DNA of 64,000 nucleotides from CAMPKL01 sp963817465 (lineage in GTDB: Bacteria; Acidobacteriota; Terriglobia; Bryobacterales; UBA6623). Shown one piece after another: positions 8,286-17,087 of the stretch (position 1 is the stretch's first letter; each line of letters begins with the position of its first letter). The notes under the pieces were generated by a model. It had not been told where the DNA came from. It saw only the letters and a list, made by a program, of their open reading frames with translations, and ran no database searches. The DNA lies in contig CAWFOP010000021.1 of NCBI GenBank assembly GCA_963817465.1, positions 124,001 to 188,000 of the forward strand, written 5' to 3'. The position numbers and the translations under genes were made by a program.

Positions 8286-10563
8286 ATGCTTCACTCGTTC
8301 TTAGTGAGACGTGTCTCGATCGTTTGCGCGGCGATGACGGCGCTGCTGTGGGGCGGCCTCGGTTTGGCTCAGGAGCCGCCGGCCGAAACGCCCACCGTGG
8401 AGCTCGCCTCGTTCGCGCCGGGCGGCAATTCGCTGTTCGTCGACTACAGGACGGGAAGCCCGGGATGGCCGCGGGCCGCGGTGGGCGCGGACGGATCGTT
8501 GTATGTCGCGAGCACGGGCGACAGCTACGTTCCGGTCCCTCACGGCGGCGGATACATCAGCTCCATCGCGTTGCTCAGCCGGCTGCGGGAAGGCGGCGAG
8601 GAACTCGACAACTGGGTGATGCTCGACGATGCCAAGCCGACGGCTGTCGCGACGGGCCCGGACGGAGCGGTCTATTTCGCCGGGGAGCTGAGGCAAAGCG
8701 ACGCGCTGGAGGCGACGGAAGGGGCGCTCGATGAGCCCGGCGCGAAGGGCTTTGTGATGAAGCTGTCGGCTGACGGGGAAATCTTGTTTGCGGCGAAACT
8801 GCACGGCCGGCCGCAGACCGTCGCGGCCGATGCGCAGGGCCGGATCTATCTAGCCGGGGCCGCCGCGTCGGACTTCGAGGCGACCGCGGGCGCCTACCAA
8901 ACGGCGACCGGAGCCGCCGTCTGTGTTCCATACCCGGATGCGGAACCGGAGGCGTGCGACAGCGGCTTCGCCGCGCGGCTGAGCGCTGACGGCTCGCGCC
9001 TCGAGTGGGCGACGTTTCTTGGGGGCGGGGGAGACGATTGGATCGCGCGGATCGCGGTCGATGCGACGGCGATCCATTTGGCGGGGCAGACGGTTTCGGC
9101 GGACTTCCCGGTGACTGCCGGGGCGTTTCAGTCGGCGTATCGGGGAGGCAAGCAAGTTGGGTTCGCCGAGTTGGGCGATGCGTTCGTCGCGAAGATGTCG
9201 CTCGACGGACGCGAGTTGCTCTACTCGACTTACCTGGGCGGCTCGTCCGGCGAGCAGGTGGGCGGACTGGCGGTCGACGGTTCCGGGGCCGCCTTGGTGA
9301 CTGGGACGACCTACTCCGCCGACTTTCCGGCGACCGGGGGCGCTCCGCAGACCGCCTATGGAGACGGCGACGTGGGCGAGGGCGGCGCGGGCGAGGGCGG
9401 CGACGCTTTTTACTTGCTGCTCGATGCGGGAAACGAGGCTCTCGTGTCGAGCTACCGGGGCGGCGCGGCGGCGGAGTCCGGACGCGGGGCGGTTGCGCTG
9501 GACGATGCCGAAGGCGGCGGCTTCGCGGTCGATGTCGGCCGCGGGCCTGCGTTCAATCCCTGCTCGCGCAACGAATCTATTCTCCGGCTCGACAGGCGGG
9601 GGCGGCCGATCGAGCAATTCGAGATGGCGGCGGGCCTTGTCAGCGGGGACCTGATCGCGGCGAGCGGGAGCTTGGTGTTGGCGGGTCAATCCGTGACCGG
9701 ATATCGACCCAATGATTTCGCGGTGACGCCGGGCGCGCCGCAACGGCAAGGCGATGTCTGGATCGCGCGGTTCCGGCTCGAGGCGGACGAGCGGCCTCTG
9801 GCGGACTGCGTCGTGAGCGCCGCCTCGTTTCTCGCGGGGCGGCAGTACGGCTACTTGTCGATCGCGGCCGTGTCGCCGGGGGAGATCGTGTCGATTTTCG
9901 GGCGCAATCTTGGGCCGGCGGAAGGGGCGGTCTTCCAGGTCGGCGATGACGGGCTGGTTCCCACGGAATTGGCGGGCACGACGCTCAGCATCGGAGGGAC
10001 GGCCGCGCCGCTGCTGTATGTGGGCGACGGGCAAGTGAACGCGGTCGTTCCCTTTGGGGTCGGGGCCGGGGAGCGAAAGCGTGCGGCTTACGACGCCGGA
10101 CGGCGCGACGCGGGAGTACGGCGTCGAGGTGTTCGATAGCGTGCCGGGCGTCTTCTCGCTCGACGCGAGCGGTTCGGGGCAGGCCGCGGCGCTCAATCAG
10201 GACGGCACGTTGAACTCGCCGAGCAACCCGGCGCACAAGGGCGAAGTGATGACGTTCTACGTCACGGGATTGGGAGCCTTCGATGCGCCGGTCGAGGACG
10301 GGTCGGTGATCGGCGCGGCGCCGCCGTTCCCGCGGACGGTCGAGCCTTTTCAGATTTACGTGCAAGCGCCGTTCGGGTCGGGAGCGGCGGGGATGCCGGT
10401 CGAATACGCGGGCGCCGCGCCGGGGTTCGTCGCGGGGCTGGTGCAGATCAACGCTCGAGTTCCGGAGGCGGCGTCGACCGGAGACGCGGTGCTGGTGCGT
10501 ATCGTGATGGACGCGCCGAACTTCGAACGTTCGCAGGACGGGTTGACGATTGCGGTGGAGTGA
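8286..10563 (+). CDS. Secreted SBBP-type beta-propeller protein with TIGR03437 C-terminal domain (frameshifted)
   Basis: Signal peptide at the start, then repeated propeller units with the pattern 'GGSSGEQVGGLAVDGSGAA' and 'VTAGAFQSAYRGG' (SBBP-like), then from about residue 510 the TIGR03437 domain ('SAASFLAGRQYGYLSIAAVS', 'PGEIVSIFGRNLGP', 'APLLYVGDGQVNAVVPFGV'), which is characteristic of Solibacter-group acidobacteria. The first frame ends early at 10139; the rest of the domain ('REYGVEVFDSVPGVFSLDAS' to 'LVQINARVPEAA') continues in another frame to 10563. Removing one G in the run at 10062-10065 restores one protein of about 758 residues. Role unknown; such proteins are exported and probably surface-associated. 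Confidence 0.8.
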
Positions 10564-10772
10564 TTCGCTGGGTTCGGGCTGCGTCCGCGATTCAGCAAGT
10601 CCGCGATTAGCCCGGCGGTTGTCGCCTCCCCGGAGTGAGGTGATGCGCAACGCCCTCCGCGACCATGCGGGCTCGCCGTGGACATTGCCGATTCGACGCC
10701 GGCATGCCACGCGGCCGGCCTCATTCCGCGCCTTTCACCTATCTTTCACCGATCTCTCCAGGACCAGCGATC
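10564..10772. other. Intergenic gap between converging genes
   Basis: About 210 bp between the propeller gene and the 3' end of the lanthipeptide operon. I see no convincing gene, terminator or repeat in it. Confidence 0.4.
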
Positions 10773-11843
10773 TCAAGCGCGCCGCCTGGGAAGGTACACT
10801 CCTTCAAAAAAGGCACGTCGACCTTGATGGCGACCCGCGTCCATTGGTATTAAGTTCGCCTGGATCAGAACCGAGTGGACAGTCTCATCAAGCTCCCGAC
10901 GTCCCTCCGGCTGGATTTGCCGCTCCACCCTCACCGATCGAAGGCCTTTCGTATAGACGACCCGTCCAACCATGCCGGCAATCATGATCAACAGGACCAC
11001 GACGTGCCACCAACCGAACGGGAGCACACCGATTAGCTCGAGCGCGATCACGGCTGCGGTCAGCAGCACGGCGGTCAGCTGCGGTTCTGAGAACGCATAT
11101 ACGAAATACCGTCCTGGATCTCCCCTCAGGAATTCAAACGAGAAACGCCCGGCGCCATAGCCCACAATGTATAAGGCAACGTTCTCACCCGGCGCATGAT
11201 GTAGGATGTGCGTGGCGATTGCGAGCCCGGCTAGCATAAATAGCCACGTAGCCTCCACCAGCTGAACCGGAAAGAGCCGTACTCCTCTGACAAAATAGAA
11301 GTATCCGGTTGCGGCGTGCCTGCTTCCATAGCGGACGCCCCATCCGCTGGGTCGACCGTGACAGCATCCCGCCATAAAACACCCCACTCTGCCAAAAGCC
11401 TGATACACGAGCAGGGCAACGACTAGAATGTCCAAATATGCGAAGACAGGTTCTCTCAGCAGTAGAAGGAGCGCTACGGTGAAGATCAGCGCCACAATCT
11501 GAAAATGATAGACGCCCTTCTTCGCCCAGTTCAGCAGGGAGTAAGAGCGCCGTAGCAGTTTAGTGCTCTTGAACAGGGCGAACGACAACATAGCCACCAA
11601 TCCCACGATTGTCGCTAGCACCGAGATGGAAACCGGGGCCGTAGAGGCGAGTGCGAAAAGAACGCCGGTACCCACGACCACCCCGGAGTAGATCCATACG
11701 AAGTAGCTATTCCAGGTTCGTCCAAAACAGGTAATCTCGCGCTTCGCGGCCGCGTCCATGAGAAGATTAAAGAGCCGTTGAATTTGAGCTTTCATGAACG
11801 TTCTTTTGCTCCTTATCGCTATTCCTAATCCTTCACCGATCAT
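10773..11843 (-). CDS. Prolipoprotein diacylglyceryl transferase-like membrane protein, last gene of lanthipeptide operon
   Basis: A 356-residue polytopic membrane protein of the Lgt superfamily, in the Cys-rich branch with 'GRVGCFMAGCCHGRP' at residues 151-165, followed by 'RLFPVQLVEA' (189-198) and 'GRFSFEFLRGDPGRYF' (232-247), which match the Lgt positions that bind phosphatidylglycerol and the substrate. Genuine Lgt moves diacylglycerol to a lipobox cysteine in secreted lipoproteins. About seven hydrophobic helices are seen, plus a charged cytoplasmic tail of about 55 residues. It starts 7 bp after the lyase/cyclase stop, so it is in the same operon. That suggests it lipidates, anchors or exports the modified peptide, but this is inference. 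The operon peptide has no classical lipobox. Start could also be Met17. Confidence 0.75.
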   Translation of the reverse strand: MIGEGLGIAIRSKRTFMKAQIQRLFNLLMDAAAKREITCFGRTWNSYFVWIYSGVVVGTGVLFALASTAPVSISVLATIVGLVAMLSFALFKSTKLLRRSYSLLNWAKKGVYHFQIVALIFTVALLLLLREPVFAYLDILVVALLVYQAFGRVGCFMAGCCHGRPSGWGVRYGSRHAATGYFYFVRGVRLFPVQLVEATWLFMLAGLAIATHILHHAPGENVALYIVGYGAGRFSFEFLRGDPGRYFVYAFSEPQLTAVLLTAAVIALELIGVLPFGWWHVVVLLIMIAGMVGRVVYTKGLRSVRVERQIQPEGRRELDETVHSVLIQANLIPMDAGRHQGRRAFFEGVYLPRRRA

Positions 11844-11850
11844 GATTTAC

Positions 11851-14187
11851 TTATATCTCAAGCGCATCACGCTCCAGTAAGAGAACGGAAGGCGCTTTCC
11901 GATCGTACAGCCGGAGATAGAAGTAGCCGACGCCGCTAAGCCCAAGCATGAGCCCCGGCGCTCTCGACCCTAGAGAGCCGAAGGGCCATTGATGTCGTCG
12001 TGCTCCATGCTTGCGAATCCCCTCAGCAGCCACTTTCATGGCCACTTCGCGGCCATCGGGGAAGGCGTCCCCGAGGATCTCAGAACCAATGGTGAGAATG
12101 TCGGCATTGCCGGCAAGACCGTGGCAGAGCGAGAAATTGAATACTCCAGAGTCGAGGGTGCGCAAAGTCCATCGCAGCGTCGTCGTCAAGGCCGTGAGGG
12201 CTTCGGATCTACAGCGCTCATCGTCCAAGACACGGAAGGCATGGAGGCGCGAAAGGGCGATGCCGGCGGCTCCATGGCACCAGAAGGCCGGGAAGTCGAC
12301 AGGACAGTCGATCCTTGTCGCACGCGCAGGCACGCCGCGGAAGTCCGGCCAATTACCCAACTCTTCGTTGAACCAGAGCCGCTCATACTTGAAGGCGTCT
12401 TGGGCGAGGTCGCGGTACTCGGTATTTTGAGTGGCCCGATACAATTCGATCAGGCCGTGGGCGACGCCCGCCGTACCATGTGAGAGTCCGAGCAACCCGC
12501 GTTGTTTTGGAAAGTCCGGAGACTTCCAGGAACAACATTCGCCTTTTCTTTGTGCGGCTCGAACGAGTTGGCTCCCTAGTTGAACTGCGAAGTCCGAACG
12601 GTCAAAGCCGCCCAGGATATGGCCCAATATCAGGAGTGCAACGATAGCGCCGCCGCTCCCGGATACCAGGTCGGCGCTAGAAACAACCGGATTCCGCCGC
12701 AGGGCATCCTCCACTAGGTGCACGGCGCGGCGGACAAGGTCCTCCTCGCCGAGCCGCCTGCCGACGTAGGCGGCCGCGACCGCTACGCCCAGGACGCCTT
12801 CATATAAGCCCAGCCCTTTGCACAACGACGGCGAACAGGAGGCGGATATCGCCTGCCGAATTGCACCGAGAGCAGTCCGCCGCACGGCAATCTCGCCAGT
12901 GGCCGCATGCAGTTCCGCCAGAAACAAGGCAATGCCACTCGTCCCGGCATAAAAATCGGGTCCAAGCGTCTGATACGCCAACCCAGAGTCATACTGCCGC
13001 GGAAGGCTATTTTGCGGAAACCCGACACCCATCCAGTTGCATCGCTCGTCGTGCCAAATCGCGGCCTCACAAAGAAGGCTCCCGATGTCAAATGCTGTCT
13101 CCAATAGCGTCTCTCGGCGGATCGCGGGCTGTTTGGGAATTCGACGGCCTCTCGCGGTTCCGGGGAGCCGGGAACGGGGTGCAAGGTGGAAAATGTCTTC
13201 AGAACCAGGATTGAGAAACGGCTGATCGAGCGAGACTCCCTGTTCGTCAAAATAGTCCTGCACGGCCGCTACACGCCCGCTGACCGCTGTTTCGCGCAAC
13301 TCCGCAACGCGCACTAGACCTTCGGCCAGTATTTGACAGCGGTGCATGCCGAAACTAACCCCCCGGTTTGGCTGCTCCGCTATCCCGAGGCCCAGGCGGA
13401 GCCGCTTGGTAAATGCCGGCGTCTCGTTCTTTAGGTACGGCGCCACTTTGGGCTGAATCAACTCCAGCAGCGGCCGGATACGCGAGTAATCCTCTTTGGC
13501 CGTGTAGAGGACCGCAGAATCAGCCCGTATGAATAAGTTGGGGTCGTCCACGACCTTCAGCCTGTACGGAATGCGGTCCCGGTTGAATGTTGAAGTTAGA
13601 GCCCGCATCAGGACGGTCGCCCCTTCCGCATGAAGATTCCAATACAGCCTGACGACGGGCGTGTTGCCGCCCGTTGGCAAAACCTCATCTCCCATCGCCT
13701 GGTAGAATCCCGGCGACATGAAGGGCAGCTCTTTCGGCATCGATGTCGAGACTTTATCGCCCTTGATCGGTTCAACTCGAAGAAAGGAGGTCTCACCGTC
13801 ATTGACATAGAGGCGAAGTCCATTCTGTTGTATGGCGATCAAATCGCCTTTTTGGTCAATCACCTCCCAACCATGCTGCACAAATCCTTTGCCGTGGTTG
13901 GCTGCGGAAAGTGCATTGACAAACGCGCTCTTTGATGAAACCGGCGAGGGTTGCGCCTCGAAGGATTGCACCGGCACAGCAGCGCCTTTGCAGTAGAAGT
14001 GGCTATAGAGCCTCTGTTGCAGTCCGTGAATGAGGCAGGTCCGCGCGGTTTCCGGAGGTAGCGACCGTCTCAGGCGCAGCGGAAGGGTAGTCTCATGTTC
14101 CCAAAACCAAAACCAGGAGAAGGGAGGTTGAACCTGCGTGGCCTGCACGGCTGACCGCAATCGCTCAACGTGTTCACACGTGCTCAT
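11851..14187 (-). CDS. Lanthionine synthetase: HopA1-type lyase fused to LanC-type cyclase (LanY-LanX fusion)
   Basis: A 778-residue fusion. Residues about 100-300 match the HopA1-effector-like family used as the lyase (LanY) in class V lanthipeptide pathways: 'VVRLYWNLHAEGATVLMRAL' (178-197), 'PYRLKVV' (207-213), 'RADSAVLY' (221-228), 'SFGMHRCQILAEGLVRV' (278-294). Residues about 355-778 form a LanC alpha-toroid with all three signatures: LSHGTAG (568-574), WCHGAAG (636-642) and CHGLAG (688-693), giving zinc ligands C637, C688 and H689. Expected job: remove phosphate from phospho-Ser/Thr to give dehydro residues, then add Cys thiols to form thioether rings. There is no LanM or LanB dehydratase domain. 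The start ATG 14187 overlaps the kinase gene by 14 bp, so translation is coupled. Most class V systems known to me encode lyase and cyclase separately. Confidence 0.87.
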   Translation of the reverse strand: MSTCEHVERLRSAVQATQVQPPFSWFWFWEHETTLPLRLRRSLPPETARTCLIHGLQQRLYSHFYCKGAAVPVQSFEAQPSPVSSKSAFVNALSAANHGKGFVQHGWEVIDQKGDLIAIQQNGLRLYVNDGETSFLRVEPIKGDKVSTSMPKELPFMSPGFYQAMGDEVLPTGGNTPVVRLYWNLHAEGATVLMRALTSTFNRDRIPYRLKVVDDPNLFIRADSAVLYTAKEDYSRIRPLLELIQPKVAPYLKNETPAFTKRLRLGLGIAEQPNRGVSFGMHRCQILAEGLVRVAELRETAVSGRVAAVQDYFDEQGVSLDQPFLNPGSEDIFHLAPRSRLPGTARGRRIPKQPAIRRETLLETAFDIGSLLCEAAIWHDERCNWMGVGFPQNSLPRQYDSGLAYQTLGPDFYAGTSGIALFLAELHAATGEIAVRRTALGAIRQAISASCSPSLCKGLGLYEGVLGVAVAAAYVGRRLGEEDLVRRAVHLVEDALRRNPVVSSADLVSGSGGAIVALLILGHILGGFDRSDFAVQLGSQLVRAAQRKGECCSWKSPDFPKQRGLLGLSHGTAGVAHGLIELYRATQNTEYRDLAQDAFKYERLWFNEELGNWPDFRGVPARATRIDCPVDFPAFWCHGAAGIALSRLHAFRVLDDERCRSEALTALTTTLRWTLRTLDSGVFNFSLCHGLAGNADILTIGSEILGDAFPDGREVAMKVAAEGIRKHGARRHQWPFGSLGSRAPGLMLGLSGVGYFYLRLYDRKAPSVLLLERDALEI

Positions 14188-15322
14188 GACGCCGTCCCGG
14201 CAACGGAAGCCCCAATAGCTGCACAGCGGCTTCCATCGGCCGGGCTAAGATGTTGGAACATAGTTGCAGTAGAGAAACGGCACGAGCGCCAACGCTAGCT
14301 TCAACCTGCGATTGCTCGTATGCGGTTTGGACGAGCCTGACGCCAGCGAAGCTGACGGCGCGCAAGAGCCAAGCCTCTTCTTCGGCAGCGGAAATTCTCA
14401 TTCGACGGCGGTAGACGCTCCAGAAGGCTCGTAAAGCAGGCTGCATCCGATGCAGTGGAAACAGGGCAAGACTCAGGAATTGGTCGGGCGGGTGATCGTT
14501 GGAGATCGGGATCGATGACAGCCAAAGCGTCAAGTATTCACTGAAGACCGTGCCGACGTCCCAGCAGGGGTCGCCCAATCGCGCCAACTCCCAGTCGACG
14601 ATCTTCAACTCAGCCTCCGGGCGAGGCGCCTCGGCGCATATCAGGCAGTTGTCCCACTTGAGGTCGCCATGGATGAACGTCTCATTCGTCCACTGACCTC
14701 TGCAAGCTTCGAATGACTTGCAGAGCTGATCCGATTCCTGAATGATCTTAATCAGATCCAGACTCGCCAGGCTGGAATGTAGATAGACCCATTGATCAGG
14801 AACGGGAAGAAAAAACACCCATGGCGGCTTTTCGGGCGCGCGAAGGCTCTTGGTTACGTGGGTTCTTTCCAGCGGCGACGTGTTGTGACACTCGGCAAGC
14901 GCCGCAGCCAGCAACCGGGCGATTGTGGACGGGAAACGGCCTCGACGCAAGCAATGATCCCGAAGAGTCGTCGATTCCAAGAAAGCTTCGATGATCAGGA
15001 CTTGCTCGGCGCTATCGAACGCGTAGTAGCGAGGAAGCGCATGAAAGCCGGCTCGACCGGAATAGACAGTCGCCAGCAATTCATAGACGGCAGCCTCGTA
15101 CGCAACCGTGGCGAACTTCCGGCGCCGTGGCGGACTCCCCCTGGTTTCCTGCTTGAGGAAATAATGCGGCCCTTTGCCGTTGATCACTTTAAGGTTGCCG
15201 TTGCGCCGAGACGCATTCACAACAGAGACGCCGTCGCCAACGACCGCCGCACTCGACACCCACCCCTCGTTCAGCAGGTAGCGTACGACATCTCCGTATC
15301 CGGTCAGCACTGACCTAGGCAC
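14174..15322 (-). CDS. APH-fold kinase of lanthipeptide pathway (LanK-like)
   Basis: A 382-residue aminoglycoside-phosphotransferase-fold kinase. Likely ATP-lysine in 'HYFLKQE' (about K57), catalytic loop HGDLKWDN (218-225), metal-binding 'IVDWELARLGDP' (241-252). In class V lanthipeptide systems this fold phosphorylates Ser/Thr in the precursor core, taking the place of the kinase domain of class III/IV enzymes. The position between the candidate precursor and the HopA1-LanC fusion makes that the best reading; an antibiotic-resistance role is much less likely. The start is uncertain: GTG 15322, or GTG about 12 bases further in; an ATG at 15326 is in the wrong frame. It lies 53 bp after the peptide gene. 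Confidence 0.82.
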   Translation of the reverse strand: MPRSVLTGYGDVVRYLLNEGWVSSAAVVGDGVSVVNASRRNGNLKVINGKGPHYFLKQETRGSPPRRRKFATVAYEAAVYELLATVYSGRAGFHALPRYYAFDSAEQVLIIEAFLESTTLRDHCLRRGRFPSTIARLLAAALAECHNTSPLERTHVTKSLRAPEKPPWVFFLPVPDQWVYLHSSLASLDLIKIIQESDQLCKSFEACRGQWTNETFIHGDLKWDNCLICAEAPRPEAELKIVDWELARLGDPCWDVGTVFSEYLTLWLSSIPISNDHPPDQFLSLALFPLHRMQPALRAFWSVYRRRMRISAAEEEAWLLRAVSFAGVRLVQTAYEQSQVEASVGARAVSLLQLCSNILARPMEAAVQLLGLPLPGRRHEHV

Positions 15323-15375
15323 CCATCGAGGAAGTTAGGGCTTAGTTTGCGCGAGCGTGCAGAGCACCGCTGAAA

Positions 15376-15876
15376 TCAACACCCGCAGCCAGTGGGAGGG
15401 TTCGGCCCGCAGAGCGGAGGCGATGAAGTTGTCGGTATGGGACAATTCGGGTCTCCGGGGAGGTCTGTCGGACAGCCGCCCCAAGACGTGCCTCCGCCAG
15501 TCCCTACCAAGGCCGAGATCAGACCGCTGACGCCAGTCGCTCTTCGCCCATGCGCGGCTTGGATGCTTCCCTTCAGGAAGTCGCCCGACACGACACCTGT
15601 GGAGATCAACTGCACCCTCAAGTCTCCAGGTATCCATACGGCAATTTGCCCGGCGGGAAAACGCTTGACACCGAGGATCCGGTCGACCGGCACCTGAAAG
15701 TACTGATTCAGATGGAGCGACGTGTACACGCGCAGCGTTTTAGCGTCCGGCCCCCTTCCAATGAGTGTGCCAACCAGTACGTTCACATCCGGATTGTTCG
15801 GATCAGGAATTAACCGGTTGATCAGATCGTCCTCGGTCAACTCCTTCCATCCTTCAGTTGGTCCTTTTTCCGCCAC
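15376..15876 (-). CDS. Candidate lanthipeptide precursor with very long leader
   Basis: A 166-residue protein, first gene of the operon. Start is GTG 15876 with GGAGGT four bases upstream. Residues about 1-105 look like a folded beta-rich leader ('VGTLIGRG', 'TLRVYTSLHLNQYFQVPVD', 'RILGVKRFPAGQIAVWIPGD'), not a classical short helical leader. After a Gly-rich stretch (about 115-130) comes a C-terminal tail with five Cys (135, 145, 156, 164, 166), many Ser/Thr (130, 131, 137, 149-152, 162) and many Pro and Gly: the residue mix needed for several thioether rings. No signal peptide, lipobox or transmembrane segment. The cleavage site cannot be set; GGG/GG motifs near 127-134 are possible. I infer a precursor from composition and operon context. 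Confidence 0.78.
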   Translation of the reverse strand: MAEKGPTEGWKELTEDDLINRLIPDPNNPDVNVLVGTLIGRGPDAKTLRVYTSLHLNQYFQVPVDRILGVKRFPAGQIAVWIPGDLRVQLISTGVVSGDFLKGSIQAAHGRRATGVSGLISALVGTGGGTSWGGCPTDLPGDPNCPIPTTSSPPLCGPNPPTGCGC

Positions 15877-15916
15877 TTCGACCTCCGATCCGACTGTGAA
15901 TTTAAGAGACTAAGGT

Positions 15917-15945
15917 ACTCTAATCCGCGTCCGGCGGGTTGTCAA
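15917..15945 (-). promoter_or_regulatory. Sigma70-type promoter of the lanthipeptide operon
   Basis: On the minus strand TTGACA (15945-15940), a 17-bp spacer and TAGAGT (15922-15917) form a near-consensus promoter. Transcription would start near 15910, giving a leader of about 33 bases before the SD and GTG start of the peptide gene. Confidence 0.6.
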
Positions 15946-16213
15946 CAGATTTTATGGCGCCCTCTAAAAAGGTCGGTGAGACGCAAGGAAGCTGGAGGAA
16001 TTTGGCAGGGAATTTGGTTTTCTCAGTTGGGACTCACCGAGGGGCAAGGGTCGCCCGCCTGGCGGCGGCGGCGGGAGGGGACGTCCACTGCGCGGGTTCC
16101 CGCGTTGTATCGGGTTCGGGCGGCATGGGACAGGGCCCGTGGCGGGCGCTTTCTTGAGTGCTGCAGATTTGGGACGAACAGATCGGCGACGGAACAGATC
16201 GGCGACAGGCGCG
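15946..16213. other. Intergenic region with 16-bp tandem repeat
   Basis: No gene seen. A unit starting GAACAGATCGGCGAC is repeated in tandem (16176-16191 and 16192-16206) directly before the end of the transglutaminase gene. Confidence 0.45.
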
Positions 16214-17082
16214 CTAGGCGGCGGTGATGCGTTCGACTCTTACTTTGGCTTCGACGTCGTGCTCGCCGCCGCCCAGGATGACGCCTGTTACCGGGCTGAC
16301 GTCGCTGTAGTCGCGGCCCCAGGCGACCGAGAAGTGGCCGTCGCTGGGCATGACGTTGTTGGTGGGGTCGAAGTCGACCCAGCCGAACTGCGAGCACCAG
16401 GCCGAGACCCAGGCGTGTGAAGCTTGGTCGCCGACGACCCTGGGGCCGGGCTTGAGGTAGCCGCTGACGTAGCGCGCGGGCAGGCCGATCGAGCGCATGC
16501 AGCCGATCATCAATTGGGCGAAGTCTTGGCAGACGCCGCGCTTGTTCTTGACGACCTCTTCGAGCGGCGTGGCCACGGTGGTCGCCTCGGGGTCGTACTC
16601 GAATTCGCTGATGGATGCGCTCGCCTGAGCTCGCGGGCGGCCTCGAGCAGCGGGCGGCCGGGCGTGAAGCTTTTTCGGCGTAGGCGGCCAACTGGGGCCG
16701 CAGGCGGACGTTCGGGCGACTCGAAGCAGAATTCAAAGGCGTCGAGCGCGTCGAGCGTTTCATGGGCGCGGACGACGGCTTTGACGTCTTCCCACGGCGG
16801 ACTCATGGCCGCGGCCGGGGGCTCGCCGCCGGTCAGCTCGATAAGGGAGACGCCGCTGACGCTCATCTTCGAATGCGGCTCGCCGATCGTGAAGTAGTTG
16901 ACGTAGTTGCCGAAGTAGTCTTGGCGCAGCGCGGTGTCGTAGGGCGCGGGTTCGACGATCAGGCGGTGGCGCACGACCTTCTGGCGATCGCCGGCGCGCG
17001 GGCGCAGGCGCACCTCGTTGTAGCAGAGGGAAACGCGCTCGGTGTAGCCGTAGATCGTCGTGTGGGTGACGCGAAACAACAT
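16214..17082 (-). pseudogene. Transglutaminase-like protein, interrupted by a cluster of indels
   Basis: N-terminal part (17082 down to about 16715) is the bacterial transglutaminase-like N-domain ('YGYTERVSLCYNEVRLRPR'). The C-terminal part (16576-16214) holds the Cys-His-Asp triad: 'GVCQDFAQLMIG', 'ASHAWVSAW', 'WVDFDPTNN'. Between them four one-base indels within about 110 bp break the frame: an extra base at 16714-16716, one base missing in the T-run at 16671-16675, and extra bases at about 16625 and 16609. Corrected, the protein would read through '...ARELSERIHREFEYDP...'. Family members are papain-fold cysteine enzymes, often next to ATP-grasp/alpha-E genes, as here (5 bp downstream of it). 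Either a real pseudogene or a badly sequenced patch. Confidence 0.75.
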
Positions 17083-17087
17083 GGCGA

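Noticed and set aside
6718..8304. 528-residue plus-strand open frame
   Set aside because: Antisense of the alpha-L-fucosidase, which has a clear signal peptide and catalytic motifs; no family resemblance in the antisense product.
14174..15322. Aminoglycoside resistance phosphotransferase
   Set aside because: The fold fits, but its position between a Cys-rich peptide gene and a HopA1-LanC fusion makes a lanthipeptide kinase much more likely.
15335..15637. 100-residue minus-strand open frame overlapping the peptide gene
   Set aside because: Different frame from the Cys-rich peptide, no Shine-Dalgarno and no useful composition; treated as a shadow.
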